Positions 44,258 to 55,036 of a stretch of 64,000 nucleotides of DNA are shown here, piece by piece. The stretch spans positions 113,422 to 177,421 of the forward strand of contig JAEZHI010000015.1 of NCBI GenBank assembly GCA_023436885.1. The letters run 5' to 3'. The position numbers and the translations under genes are program-made. Numbering within the stretch: the stretch's first letter is position 1; the number at the start of each line of letters is the position of its first letter. Source of the stretch: Pseudomonadota bacterium (GTDB lineage Bacteria > Pseudomonadota > Alphaproteobacteria > Rhizobiales > Pleomorphomonadaceae). The notes below the pieces were generated by a model. The model did no database searches, had not been told where the DNA came from, and saw only the letters and a program-made list of their open reading frames with translations.

Positions 44258-44261
<4 letters not shown>
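43179..44261 (-). CDS. Second BMP-type nucleoside importer, permease 1
   Basis: This permease has 360 residues and about nine helices. It has GFRAGAFNVGAEGQLYLGG near residue 82 and FRADELITTIMLNYVAIDLV in the middle. The coupling loop is LRATGLNPQAARNAGI. It pairs with the 318-residue permease. The ATGA overlap with the ATPase gene upstream shows that the operon is read as one coupled unit. Confidence 0.92.
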
Positions 44262-45823
<1,562 letters not shown>

Positions 45824-45825
45824 CG

Positions 45826-46809
45826 TCAGTCGGCGTTCGAGGTGTCGAGCGGCACTGTGAACGAGCCGGACTTGATGGCCTCGAACTTGCCCCTGACCGC
45901 AGTCATCACGGCCGGCGGCACGTTGGCGTCGAGGCCGTGGAAATCGGCGAGCTTCACCGAACCCTCGGCAATGCCGTAGGACCAGTTCTTGGACACCCAG
46001 GTCTTGGCCTCGACTTCCTTGCCGACGGCGGTGACCAGCGGTCCGATGTCCCACAGCACGGAGGTGAGGACGGTCTTCTCGCCGAGATGGTTCTGGTCGG
46101 TCATCGCGCCGATGGCGTAGACCTTCTTGGCGATGGCCGCGTCGATGACGCCGACGCCCTGGGCCGACAGCACATCGGCGCCTTGCTCGACCTGGGCAAC
46201 GGCGGCTTCCTTGGTCTTCGGCGGATCGAACCACGAGCCGATGAAGCTATGCAGGACCTTGGTCTCGGGCACCTGAGCCTTGGCGCCGGCCTCGTAGGCG
46301 TGCAGGTTGGCCAGCATGTTGGGCGCGGGCATGCCGCCGACCCAGCCAATCGTCTTGCTCTTGGAGGTGCCAGCCGCCAGCATGCCGGCGAGGTAGGCGC
46401 CCTGATAGTCCGGATTGGAGTAGGTGCCGACATTCTTGGCCAGCTCGCGCGCGGTGCCGGCCATGAAGGTGGTGTCGGGGAAGTCCTCAGCGACGTTGAG
46501 AGTGGCGTCGCCGAACGAGAAGGAGTGAGCGAAGATCAGCTTGTAGCCGCGATTGGCATAGTCGCGTAGCACGCGCTCTGCGTCGGCGTCGCTGACGTTC
46601 TCCGAATAGGCGACATCGGCGCCAAGCGCCTTGGCGGCGGCTTCCAGCCCGTTGTAACCCACCGAGTTCCAGTCATTGTCGGTGATCGGTCCGGGCAGGA
46701 TCATTGCGATCTTGAGGCCGGCGGCCTCGGCGGACAGGCCGCCGAATACCATCGGCGCGGCGGCTGTGAAGGCCACCACGCTCACGCGGATGCGGTTGGT
46801 GAGTGTCAT
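45826..46809 (-). CDS. Second BMP-type nucleoside importer, substrate-binding protein
   Basis: This periplasmic BMP-family binding protein has 327 residues. The signal peptide ends at LSAEA. The mature part has IAMILPGPITDNDWNSVGYN, YANRGYKLIFAHSFSFGD and IGWVGGMPAPNMLANLHAYE, which identify the BMP fold. It shares only family features with the binding protein at 2.1 kb. It is the first gene of the minus-strand operon; the 264-base region upstream (46810-47073) should hold its promoter, but none is clear. The ligand is probably a nucleoside or a purine-like compound. Confidence 0.92.
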   Translation of the reverse strand: MTLTNRIRVSVVAFTAAAPMVFGGLSAEAAGLKIAMILPGPITDNDWNSVGYNGLEAAAKALGADVAYSENVSDADAERVLRDYANRGYKLIFAHSFSFGDATLNVAEDFPDTTFMAGTARELAKNVGTYSNPDYQGAYLAGMLAAGTSKSKTIGWVGGMPAPNMLANLHAYEAGAKAQVPETKVLHSFIGSWFDPPKTKEAAVAQVEQGADVLSAQGVGVIDAAIAKKVYAIGAMTDQNHLGEKTVLTSVLWDIGPLVTAVGKEVEAKTWVSKNWSYGIAEGSVKLADFHGLDANVPPAVMTAVRGKFEAIKSGSFTVPLDTSNAD

Positions 46810-47073
46810 TTTTTTTCCCCTCGGGTCTTGGTGCAGTCGTCAGCGCTGTCGCGCGTCGGGAGGGCGTCGCGTCCAGCTGCAATCGATTCACAACTGCAGT
46901 TTTGCGGTGCATGACCGCCCCTCGCCATCTCTTTCGTGCCCGAGGGGGCCGAGGAGACCAGATGGATGCCAGTTATGTAACCGGAAAGCCACAAGCTGAA
47001 CTTTCTGATTGTGAAATCAATGAACTATTCCCGGCAGGGTAGGTTTGAGTAAGATGGGCGGCCGGTTGAACGG

Positions 47074-48174
47074 TCAGCCGGGCAGGCTGCCTAAAAAGCC
47101 GCTTACCAGCTTGACCTCAGCGTCGTCGGGAGCAATGCGAACGGCTGCCGCCGTCGTTCTGCGGGCGCCGTCGATGTTACCGGTGGCCAAGGCCAGACGG
47201 GTCAATCCCATCAAGGCCCGCGTCTCGATGAACAGGCGCGCCGGATCACGGGCCGCCAGATCCAGCGCCCGACGAAAGCTGTTCTGCGCTTCGCCGAAGG
47301 CCTTGAGATTTTCCAGCAACGCTCCCCGTGTCAGATGGTAATGACCGGTATGGCCGGCAATGGCCGCTCTGGTTTCGAGAAAGACCAGCCCTCGCCGGTC
47401 GTCGCTGCCGTGGATGGCGAGACGCACCATGTCGAGGAGGTCGCCGGCGATATGCGCGGGCGAGACCCGCGCTCCGGCGTCGAGGAGACGGAGGCAGTCC
47501 CGGGCGATCACCTTAGCCAGCTCCGCCCTCTGCCAGAAGCGATAGAGTTCCAGAAGCTTATAGCGGCTGTAGAGATCGTTCGGATCGTCTGCGATGGCGA
47601 GGCGGAGCAACCGCTCGTCCCGGTCCGCCTTGCCGCGTTCGTCCATCCGCGCCTGCAGATATCCAATATGCCGTATCGGCGCCTCCATGCGGACGAGGCG
47701 AAGATCGTTTGCCTTCAGCATCGCATCGATGGACGCGGACGCATCCTCGTGGATCCGGCAGCGATAGCGAATGGACAGATCGCGACGAAACAGTCGGAGC
47801 GGCCGACTGTGACGGGCGATGCCGTTGCGCTGCTCGTCGGCGCGATGAATGGAGGCAGCCCCGATGCCATCGTCGGCCACGATGGCACGGAGTTCATTAC
47901 GAAAAGCGGGCGTCGCAAACTCGTCGGCGTCGAGCACCAGCACGAAGTCACCCCGCGCATGGCGAAGGCTTTCGTTGCGGACCAGCGCGAAGTCATCCTG
48001 CCAGGGCATGGCATGAACCTCGGCACCGGCCGCAGTCAGAATATCGGCGGTACCGTCTTGCGAGCCGGTGTCGACCACCACCAACTGGTCGAAGCACCCC
48101 TCGATGCCCTTCAGGAACTCGGGCAGCAGGCGCTCTTCGTCCCGCACGATCATGCAAATGGAAATGCTGGGCAT
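47074..48174 (-). CDS. Family-2 glycosyltransferase with C-terminal TPR-like repeats
   Basis: This GT-A glycosyltransferase (tetratricopeptide glycosyltransferase type) has 366 residues. The N-terminal domain has SISICMIVRDEERLLPEFLK, VVVDTGSQDGTADI and the metal-binding DADEF (DxD-like). The C-terminal 170 residues are helical repeats (ALLENLKAFGEAQNSFRRAL). No membrane segment is seen, so it is cytosolic. The gene lies 123 bases downstream of the repeat-bearing glycosidase on the same strand, so co-transcription and a role in making or decorating an extracellular glycan are possible. Confidence 0.88.
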   Translation of the reverse strand: MPSISICMIVRDEERLLPEFLKGIEGCFDQLVVVDTGSQDGTADILTAAGAEVHAMPWQDDFALVRNESLRHARGDFVLVLDADEFATPAFRNELRAIVADDGIGAASIHRADEQRNGIARHSRPLRLFRRDLSIRYRCRIHEDASASIDAMLKANDLRLVRMEAPIRHIGYLQARMDERGKADRDERLLRLAIADDPNDLYSRYKLLELYRFWQRAELAKVIARDCLRLLDAGARVSPAHIAGDLLDMVRLAIHGSDDRRGLVFLETRAAIAGHTGHYHLTRGALLENLKAFGEAQNSFRRALDLAARDPARLFIETRALMGLTRLALATGNIDGARRTTAAAVRIAPDDAEVKLVSGFLGSLPG

Positions 48175-48297
48175 GTGACCTTCGCTTCGCCGCGGAAGAC
48201 ACTCCGCCTGACATTAACGAGCAACGGCCGAAAACCGGGCGTCCAAATCAGCAGTGATCATATATCGGGATGGAGCAATTCGATGGGGCAGACTATT

Positions 48298-51200
48298 TCA
48301 GATGAACTTGAACATTGAGGATGCCAGGTGTGAGGGATTAATTCCCTTCAGCGTGAGGCTATCGCCTGCGGTATCGGTGATCACCGCGTCGGTCGTGCCG
48401 GAGACGTGTGTCGACAGCTCTGAGAAGTTCGCAAAGGTCGATTTCGAGAACTGGATCACATCCCCTGTCGTGAAACCCGAGATCTCGGCACTGCCGAACC
48501 CGTTCGCCCCGAACACGACCGTCTCGTTGTGGCCGAGAAGGTTGAAGTCGTCGTTGTGGCTTGCGATCAGTTTGAGCCCGCTGCCCCGGACTTCGTAACT
48601 GTGCGACCCATCGGTGTCGGAAAGCTCGGTATAGACCCACTGTGAACTGGCTTCGGCATAAGCCTCGAATGCCGAACTCATCGCGCCGTGCGTGCCCTCG
48701 ATGTCGAGGACGTAGGGGGAGGTGATCTTCGGCAAGAGGCCCGCATCGGCCTCGGCCTGGGCGGCGGTCAGCGTGAGGCTTGGGGTTGCCTTGTCGGTGA
48801 AGCGGATCGAGGTCACGGTCGCGGCATGAGCTTGTAGATCGTCGAAGGCCGAGGCAACGTTGGCGGCAGTGTCGAGGATCGTGATGCTCGTCACATGCGG
48901 GTCGTGTTCGATCGTGGCCAGGCTTCCGATTGGAGCGCCTGTAACGGTCAATCCGGCGCTCGAGGCGAGCTTGCCGATCGCCGCGCTGTCGGCAGTATAT
49001 TGCGCATAGGTCAGAGTGATCGGCTTGCCGTCACTCGCCGTGATCGTGGTCACTTTGGCGTTCGCTCCGAGCACGCCGAACTCGGTGCCACTCAACCTGG
49101 CTGACGTGTCGCTGACGCCGATCGCCGTGACATGGGTGTTCTTCTCCACCGACAGATTGGCGACCGACACGTCGCTCAGGGTCAGGCCGTAGCTGGCAAT
49201 CTTGTTCAGACCGGCCGTGCCGCTCTTGAACTGGGCGTAGGTCAACGTCAGCGGCTTGCCGTCAGACACTACGATCGACTTGACCTTGGTGTCCGCGCCC
49301 AGGGTGGAAAGGGCGCCGGCCAGATTGGCCGCCGTGTCGTAGACACCGATCGTCGTGACGTGGGTGTCTTGCTCCAGCGCCGCGAGGTTTGCCACTGCGG
49401 TGCCGGTCACGCTGAGGCGATAGCTGCCGGTGAGTTTCGCCAGGGCGCTGCCGTCGCCCTGATATTGTGTGTAGGTCAGTGCCAGCGGGTTGACGTCCGT
49501 GACCGCAATTGATTGAACCTTGGCGTCGGTGCCCAGGAGGCCGAATTCGTTGCCGCCGAGGTTGGCGGCGGTGTCGCGGACGGTGACCGCCGTGACATGG
49601 CTGTTCTGGTCCAAAGCCGTCAGGCTGGCGGCCGAAGCCGCCGTCACGGTCATGGCGTAGCCACCGGTGAGCTTGGCGAGCCCTGCGCCATCAACCGCGT
49701 ATTGGGCATAGGACAGCGTGATCGGCTTGCCGTCACTCACCGCGATCGAGGTCACTTTGGCATCCGCTCCCAGCACACCGATCTCGGTACCGGTCAGCTT
49801 AGCGGCCGTGTCGCTGACGCCGACCGTCGTGACATGGGCGTTCTTCTCGACCGGCGACAGATTGGCGATCGACACGTCGCTGAGGGTCAAGTCATAGCTG
49901 GCGATCTTGTTCAAACCAGCCGTGTCGCTCTTGAACTGGGTGTAGGTCAGCGCAAGCGGATCGCCATCGGACACCGTGATCGAACTCACCTTGGCGTCCG
50001 CGCCCAGGGTGGCAAGGGTGCCGGCCAGATTGGCCGCTGTATCGCGGACGGCGATCGTCGTGACGACACCCGCCTGCTTCAACGCCGCGAGGCCCGCAAC
50101 CCCGGTGGTAAGCAGTCCGGTCTCCAGGTCGACGTAAGTGGCGCCCAGCGTGACTTCGATGATGATCGGATGATCGCTCACATTGAAGGCTGAAGTCGCC
50201 TCTGGGGTATCGACGACCTGCACCGGCGCCGTGCCGATCATCGGATCGAACAGTGTAGCGGTCTGTGCGCCGGGAAAAGACAGATTGACGGAAATATTCG
50301 GTGCTTGAATGGCCTGTTGTTTATATGGGTCCCAAATGTTCGGCTCGGCCCAGAGAACCAGATCAAATGTATTTTCGCTTTTCTGGAGAACCAGCGTATG
50401 TACGTTTTTGTCCAGCGGTTGCGCGAATACGACGTCCAGATTCCCGAGGTCCGTAGATGCTTTTGCATCAGCCTCGAATATGTTCATCATATTATGAATG
50501 GCAACTGCCGATGGCTTCGGCGTACCGTCAGCCCTGAACAGACCATAGTGACCCTGAATGTCCGACGCGGAGCTGGTCGTCCTGTCCAATAATTCGTATA
50601 GATAGGTTATTCCGACACCGTTTTCCGCCGCATCCATTAGCGTATCCAATAGATACTTGGCCTGCGTGGTTTCATCGACGCCCCACTGGGTGTTGCTGGG
50701 AACCGTGGAATAACCCGTTTCGGTAATATTCATCTGGCGATCTGGCGTCGCGGCTTGCGCCACAGCGAGCCAGTCGTCGAGCGCGTATGGCGAGCGGCCA
50801 TACGTCCCATAGATATGCACATTTCCTTCATCCGATATTGACGCAAGATTGCCATATGGCTCGAAGTAATGTGGCTGGGCGTAGGCAAGCGTAAAATCCA
50901 TTACCGGAACATCTTTCAGCAATGGGTCGCTATGTACGGTATCATATAGCGATTGCTGAAAGGCGACGGCCTGATCCACGGACAGATAGTTGGCCTCGTT
51001 GGGCCCTTCTAGGGATTTCAGAGCACCGGGATACTTCGTGGCGAAATTTTCCAGCGCGCTTATTTCGTAGGGTGCCAAGGTGCTGATGGGAAAGTCGAAG
51101 TCATAGCCTCGTTCCGCCAGATAGCTCTCTGTGACCGTCGTGTAGTCATAACCGGACTTTGAGAAGCCTGCTCCCAAGCCATCGCGGATGTGGGTGATAT

Positions 51201-51390
51201 CTAGATATTGTAAATCATGTTCAACGAGAGTCGTATCTCTATACGCATAAGGAATATCTTTAGACGAACTTCCACTGTGCATGTTCACGCCAACCGAGTC
51301 GATGAAAGCTCCGGTTGTTTCTTTCGCCTTTAGAGTGTGCGCCGATGTCGACTCAGACGCATAACCAGCAGAATTCGAGGTCGAAGACAT
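48298..51390 (-). CDS. Glycosidase-like protein with six tandem ~77-residue repeats
   Basis: This 1030-residue protein is probably exported without a classical signal peptide. Residues about 25-320 form a clan-A-like glycosidase barrel, with a likely acid/base Glu132 in EGPNEAN and a likely nucleophile Glu224 in ITETGYS. Residues about 330-425 look like a beta-sandwich. Six repeats of 76-79 residues then follow (50.08-48.69 kb). Each holds HVTxIxVxDTAANLxG, LGADAKVxSIxVSDG and LTYxQ-type strands. The C-terminus (GFTTGDVIQFSKSTF) resembles tails of RTX-like type I secreted proteins. The start at 51390 is preceded by AGGTGTGACG; an upstream ATG (51414) lacks a site. Substrate and exact GH family are unassigned. 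Confidence 0.8.
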   Translation of the reverse strand: MSSTSNSAGYASESTSAHTLKAKETTGAFIDSVGVNMHSGSSSKDIPYAYRDTTLVEHDLQYLDITHIRDGLGAGFSKSGYDYTTVTESYLAERGYDFDFPISTLAPYEISALENFATKYPGALKSLEGPNEANYLSVDQAVAFQQSLYDTVHSDPLLKDVPVMDFTLAYAQPHYFEPYGNLASISDEGNVHIYGTYGRSPYALDDWLAVAQAATPDRQMNITETGYSTVPSNTQWGVDETTQAKYLLDTLMDAAENGVGITYLYELLDRTTSSASDIQGHYGLFRADGTPKPSAVAIHNMMNIFEADAKASTDLGNLDVVFAQPLDKNVHTLVLQKSENTFDLVLWAEPNIWDPYKQQAIQAPNISVNLSFPGAQTATLFDPMIGTAPVQVVDTPEATSAFNVSDHPIIIEVTLGATYVDLETGLLTTGVAGLAALKQAGVVTTIAVRDTAANLAGTLATLGADAKVSSITVSDGDPLALTYTQFKSDTAGLNKIASYDLTLSDVSIANLSPVEKNAHVTTVGVSDTAAKLTGTEIGVLGADAKVTSIAVSDGKPITLSYAQYAVDGAGLAKLTGGYAMTVTAASAASLTALDQNSHVTAVTVRDTAANLGGNEFGLLGTDAKVQSIAVTDVNPLALTYTQYQGDGSALAKLTGSYRLSVTGTAVANLAALEQDTHVTTIGVYDTAANLAGALSTLGADTKVKSIVVSDGKPLTLTYAQFKSGTAGLNKIASYGLTLSDVSVANLSVEKNTHVTAIGVSDTSARLSGTEFGVLGANAKVTTITASDGKPITLTYAQYTADSAAIGKLASSAGLTVTGAPIGSLATIEHDPHVTSITILDTAANVASAFDDLQAHAATVTSIRFTDKATPSLTLTAAQAEADAGLLPKITSPYVLDIEGTHGAMSSAFEAYAEASSQWVYTELSDTDGSHSYEVRGSGLKLIASHNDDFNLLGHNETVVFGANGFGSAEISGFTTGDVIQFSKSTFANFSELSTHVSGTTDAVITDTAGDSLTLKGINPSHLASSMFKFI
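48690..50080 (-). repeat. Six tandem in-frame coding repeats of about 230-238 bp
   Basis: The repeat units begin near 50070, 49840, 49600, 49365, 49138 and 48902 (minus strand). They share the protein core DTAANLAG, GADAKV and LTYAQ. Units are diverged at DNA level, so the array is old. They can be mistaken for a non-coding repeat, but the reading frame is kept throughout. Confidence 0.8.
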
Positions 51391-52353
51391 CGTCACACCT
51401 TTTTTCGAGAACAAGGTAAATTGCGTAGTAACTTATACTATCAAGCTGGATGGTGGGTGCTTTATATACTGGCCGCCGACCATTTAGTAATGGTAAATTA
51501 CTTTCATCGAAATTAGCAGTTCCCCCGATTTTCGGTCGTTCAACTTTTGAGTGTGTCGACGAGTACTACTGTAAACCCAATCAAAGGTTGCGTCGGTTGA
51601 GCGGGGAAATCGACGTCTTATCAGACCGTGCGTGCCGACATGCAGGGCGGCGGCGACCGCGGCTTTGCATTTTTCTCAGTCGCAGCCAGCGTACTCAGGC
51701 CTGAAACTCCGGACGCTTCTTCCGGCTGGCCGGAATTCTCGCAAGGCGGCTTGAGGCATTCTGAAGATCGGCAGGCATGTGAGTGCGGAGGGGACGCGGC
51801 CTAGTTTTCGATGGGCTCGATATATCTTGTGTCCTTGCCCTGCCGCTTGAGGGCTTCGCGCGGTGCAGCAATCTCGGGCGGCTACGGCGACGGAAAGCAA
51901 CGTATAGCCGGTTATGCCCGTCTCGGCGGGAAGCGGAACGGGATCACGCTGAGGCGGGCTGGCAGCGGAGGGAGTGTCTCTGGGCTATCGTTCGCAATAC
52001 CGAGCTTCGACGCGGTCGTTAATCAGCTTTTCTATGACATCGGCCGCAGCCACCACCGGCATGTAGCGCGCAATTCTCCATCCGAAAGCGTGCTGCCGCG
52101 AGACATTAGAATCTCTGTGACCCCGCCCGCCAGAATGGTCACCCGTCGGCGAGTTTCGGGGGGTGGAGATGTGTCCAAGAGTGGCTCGGAGACGTGTAAC
52201 GCGCAGCCGCTTTACAAACGGTTGCGGAATACGGATCTGGAAATCATGGGAGGAGCCGCGACGGACGGTATGCATCCAATCCCCTTGCACACATTTGAGG
52301 ATTTATTGCCCGTCGTCCCACGGAAATATCAAGTATTTTCTATGATATAGAGA
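51391..52353. other. Gene-poor region between the glycosidase gene and tRNA-Tyr
   Basis: These 963 bases hold no reading frame with convincing codon use. The left 150 bases are AT-rich and should contain the promoter of the glycosidase-like gene. On the minus strand near 51890-51806 one frame reads REALKRQGKDTRYIEPIEN then stop, which recalls the C-terminus of S9 peptidases and may be a gene relic. The position next to a tRNA gene would suit an old integration scar, but no transposase or att repeat was seen. Confidence 0.4.
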
Positions 52354-52438
52354 TGGTGGGAGAAGTAGGACTCGAACCTACGAAGGCTTAGCCAGCGGAT
52401 TTACAGTCCGCCCCCTTTGCCACTCGGGACATTCTCCC
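52354..52438 (-). tRNA. tRNA-Tyr (anticodon GTA)
   Basis: A class II tRNA of 85 bases on the minus strand, with acceptor arms GGGAGAA and TTCTCCC, anticodon arm GCGGACTGTAAATCCGC and TTCGAGTC in the T loop. The long variable arm is as expected for bacterial tRNA-Tyr. CCA is encoded. Confidence 0.97.
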
Positions 52439-52637
52439 ATCCCGATCCGCCGCCGCCCGAAGGCGTTGACCGAACGGGCGCTCTTATGGCGACCATGCCG
52501 GGCGCTGTCAACCCCATGGTCGGATTGTTTTGTCGACAACGCAATCGGCGTGGGAACAAACGCCTTCTTGCCAAAGCGGAGGGCCAGGGAAAGCCTCGCC
52601 ACTGGCGCCTGAGCGGCGGCGCGGCTATAAGCGCCGC

Positions 52638-53480
52638 ATGTCCGATGATACTTCCTCTTCCAAGCGCCCTCCCAAGCGTTCCGGACGGCCGCAGGGCCGG
52701 CCGGACGGCAAGTTCGGCTCGCGCGAGTTCCGCCCCCGGCCCAAGCGCGAGCGCGAGGCCGGCGAGGCCCTGTGGCTCTACGGCCTGCACACCGTCGAGT
52801 TCGCCCTTAAGAATCCTCGTCGCGTATCCTTGCGGCTGCTCGCCACCCGCAATGCCCAGGCGCGCCTTGCCGAGCGTTTTCCCGATGGCAAGCTGCCGAT
52901 CGCCGTCGAGGAGGCGTCTCCCTACGTGCTCGACCGGCTGCTCGGCTCCGAAGCCGTCCACCAGGGCTGCGCGCTGGAAGTCCAGCCGCTGAAGCCACTG
53001 ACCACGCTGGAAATGGCTGGTGCCCGTGTCGTGCTCGCGCTCGACCAGGTCACCGATCCGCACAATGTCGGCGCCATCCTGCGCTCCGCCACCGCCTTCG
53101 CCGTCGACGCCGTTCTGACCACGACGCGCCATAGCGCCGCCGAATCCGGCGTGCTGGCCAAATCGGCCTCCGGCGCGCTCGATATCGTGCCGGTAACCAC
53201 CGTGCGCAATCTCGGCGACACGCTGGAGGAAATGAAGGCTGCGGGCTTTACCCTGATCGGTCTCGATTCGGAGGCGCCGGAGCCGCTCGACGAAGTGCGC
53301 CTTGCTGCGCCGGTCTGCCTGGTGCTCGGCGCTGAGGGTAAGGGACTGCGCCAGCGCACCCGCGAACTCTGCGACGTTCTCGCCAGAATCGACATGCCCG
53401 GCGAGATCAAGAGCCTCAACGTCTCCAATGCGGCCGTTCTGTCGCTCTACATGGTGCGCAAGGCAATCGCCGGCGCCTGA
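52638..53480 (+). CDS. rlmB: 23S rRNA (guanosine-2'-O-)-methyltransferase RlmB (TrmH family)
   Basis: This SPOUT-fold RNA methyltransferase has 280 residues. A basic, disordered N-terminus (SSSKRPPKRSGRPQGRPDGK) precedes the L30e-like substrate-binding domain from about residue 45 (LYGLHTVEFALKN). The knot motifs are ALDQVTDPHNVGAILRSA, CLVLGAEGKGLR and SLNVSNAAVLSLYMVR. It probably makes Gm2251 in the 23S rRNA P loop, as E. coli RlmB does. The ATG at 52638 is the first that is compatible with the family. It lies between tRNA-Tyr and tRNA-Thr, and a strong hairpin follows. Confidence 0.92.
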   Translation: MSDDTSSSKRPPKRSGRPQGRPDGKFGSREFRPRPKREREAGEALWLYGLHTVEFALKNPRRVSLRLLATRNAQARLAERFPDGKLPIAVEEASPYVLDRLLGSEAVHQGCALEVQPLKPLTTLEMAGARVVLALDQVTDPHNVGAILRSATAFAVDAVLTTTRHSAAESGVLAKSASGALDIVPVTTVRNLGDTLEEMKAAGFTLIGLDSEAPEPLDEVRLAAPVCLVLGAEGKGLRQRTRELCDVLARIDMPGEIKSLNVSNAAVLSLYMVRKAIAGA

Positions 53481-53489
53481 AAAATGGCC

Positions 53490-53515
53490 CACGGTCAGGG
53501 TTGCACCTGACCGTG
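53490..53515 (+). terminator. Hairpin after rlmB
   Basis: A perfect 10-bp stem, CACGGTCAGG (53490-53499) with CCTGACCGTG (53506-53515), has a 6-base loop and starts 9 bases after the rlmB stop, just before tRNA-Thr. There is no long T-run, so it may be a terminator of the GC-rich type or a processing site. Confidence 0.55.
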
Positions 53516-53538
53516 CCTTCGGCTATTCGGAGTGCCGC

Positions 53539-53613
53539 GCCGGCGTAGCACAGCGGTAGTGCAGCGGTTTTGTAAACCGAAGGTCGGGAGTTCAATCCTC
53601 TCCGCCGGCACCA
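53539..53613 (+). tRNA. tRNA-Thr (anticodon TGT)
   Basis: A 75-base cloverleaf with acceptor arms GCCGGCG and CGCCGGC, the anticodon arm CGGTTTTGTAAACCG and the T arm GGGAGTTCAATCCTC. The terminal CCA is encoded. Confidence 0.97.
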
Positions 53614-53637
53614 TTTCCCTTCCGAAATAGAAGAAGC

Positions 53638-54057
53638 TCAGGGCTCTTTGCCAATCCACTGCGCCATGCCTATGGAAGCCGGCGCGGTCGGCTCGAAGCC
53701 ATATTGGGCGTAGAGATGCTTGGCGTCGCCGTCGGCGATCAGGCTGACATAGGCCTCCGCCGGGGCAAGCTTTTTGAACTCGTCCATCAGGCGGGACATG
53801 ATAGCCTTGCCGAGGCCGCGCCCCTGGTGGGCGGGGTCCACGGCGATATCGACGATCTGATAGCAAAGCCCGTCGCCGATGGCGCGACCCATGCCGACGA
53901 CATCATTGGCTCGTTTTACAAGCACGGCCACCACGGTGTTCGGCAGACCCGCGCTGGCTGCCGCCTCGCTGCGCGGCGTGAGGCCCGAGATGCGGCGGAG
54001 GCGGCAATAATCCTCGACGCTGGGTATCTCGACGCTCACCGTGTATTCGCCCGTCAT
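53638..54057 (-). CDS. GNAT-family N-acetyltransferase
   Basis: This acetyl-CoA-dependent transferase has 139 residues. The fold's motif A is IVDIAVDPAHQGRGLGKAIM, containing the acetyl-CoA pyrophosphate loop QGRGLG. Motif B has AKHLYAQYGFEPT. The length and the C-terminal MAQWI suit small GNAT enzymes that act on amino acids or small amines. The substrate is unknown. It converges on tRNA-Thr with 24 bases between them. The ATG at 54057 gives the usual N-terminus. Confidence 0.88.
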   Translation of the reverse strand: MTGEYTVSVEIPSVEDYCRLRRISGLTPRSEAAASAGLPNTVVAVLVKRANDVVGMGRAIGDGLCYQIVDIAVDPAHQGRGLGKAIMSRLMDEFKKLAPAEAYVSLIADGDAKHLYAQYGFEPTAPASIGMAQWIGKEP

Positions 54058-54229
54058 CGCTGAATCGCTCCCTTCATGTCAGCCTGTAACATGTCCGCTT
54101 GCTGGGGCGCGTGCAACGTCGCCGCGCGTCGAAGTCCGTCCGAACAGTTTGTCTGAAAGCCGTCGTGTGGTCTGGACCTTAACCTGACTTTGGCACACAA
54201 CTCATGGGGTCCTATTGAGTGAGATCGCC

Positions 54230-54850
54230 ATGGACGACAGAGATTGCATAACCACGCTTGAGGAGCTGAAGGGGCTTTACGGCGAAGTCGGGCGCGGCGC
54301 GATCGCCAAAGAGACCGATCACATACACGCCGTCTATCGGCCTTTTATCGAGGCCGCGCCCTTTGCGATCCTGTCGACCGTCGGCCCGAATGGCGTTGAT
54401 GTCAGCCCCCGTGGCGACCCGGCGGGCTTCGTTCACGTCGAAGATGAGGAGACGCTTCTTCTACCCGACCGGCGCGGCAACAACAGGATCGACAGTCTTC
54501 GCAATATCATCGCCGACCCCAGGGTGGCCTTGCTGTTCATCATTCCCGGCATCGGGGAGACCCTGCGCGTCAATGGAACGGCGGAAATATCCGTCCGGCC
54601 GGACTATCTCCAGCGCTTCGCAATGGGCGGCAAGCCTCCGGTGTCGGTGCTTCGCATTGCAGTGCAGACGGTGTTCTTCCAGTGCAGCCGGGCCGTCGTC
54701 AGGGCCGAGCTGTGGAGCGAAAAGAGCAGGGTGGACCGATCGGCCTTGCCGAGTGCCGGGGACATTCTCAGGGAACTGTCCCACGACGAGATCGACGGGA
54801 AAGCCTACGACAAGGCCCTGCCGCAACGGGTCATTGATACCCTTTACTAG
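54230..54850 (+). CDS. Pyridoxamine 5'-phosphate oxidase-family flavoprotein
   Basis: This FMN-binding split-barrel protein of the PPOX superfamily has 206 residues. It has FAILSTVGPNGVDVSPRGDP, LLLPDRRGNNRIDSLRNII and VALLFIIPGIGETLRVNGTA, the marks of the MSMEG_1061-type subgroup. A C-terminal region (VQTVFFQCSRAVVRAELW) completes the fold. These enzymes act on F420, flavin or heme-like cofactors, or reduce small molecules; the activity here is unknown. The ATG at 54230 is chosen over a TTG at 54215 because GAGTGAGA lies at a suitable distance. Confidence 0.88.
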   Translation: MDDRDCITTLEELKGLYGEVGRGAIAKETDHIHAVYRPFIEAAPFAILSTVGPNGVDVSPRGDPAGFVHVEDEETLLLPDRRGNNRIDSLRNIIADPRVALLFIIPGIGETLRVNGTAEISVRPDYLQRFAMGGKPPVSVLRIAVQTVFFQCSRAVVRAELWSEKSRVDRSALPSAGDILRELSHDEIDGKAYDKALPQRVIDTLY

Positions 54851-55036
54851 GCGCGGACCGGTCGTCGGTTCGGCTTCCCAGACAACACGGAGGCATTGGG
54901 ACGCGCGCAACGCCGCCGCGCTCCACCGCTCGCAAAGAGATTATTTTTCCTTGATTTGAAGTCGTTTGAAGCCTCTCAAGGATGCTATTCCAGATGCTGC
55001 GGCCCGAAGCCGCCGGGCAGCCGGGAGACTTGAATT

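Noticed and set aside
48690..50080. Regular repeats of about 230 bp as a possible CRISPR or satellite array
   Set aside because: The units keep one reading frame and encode diverged protein repeats; there are no short identical repeats with unique spacers.
51811..52350. A 179-codon plus-strand frame before tRNA-Tyr
   Set aside because: Composition is irregular, no motif or ribosome site is seen, and opposing short frames are equally good.
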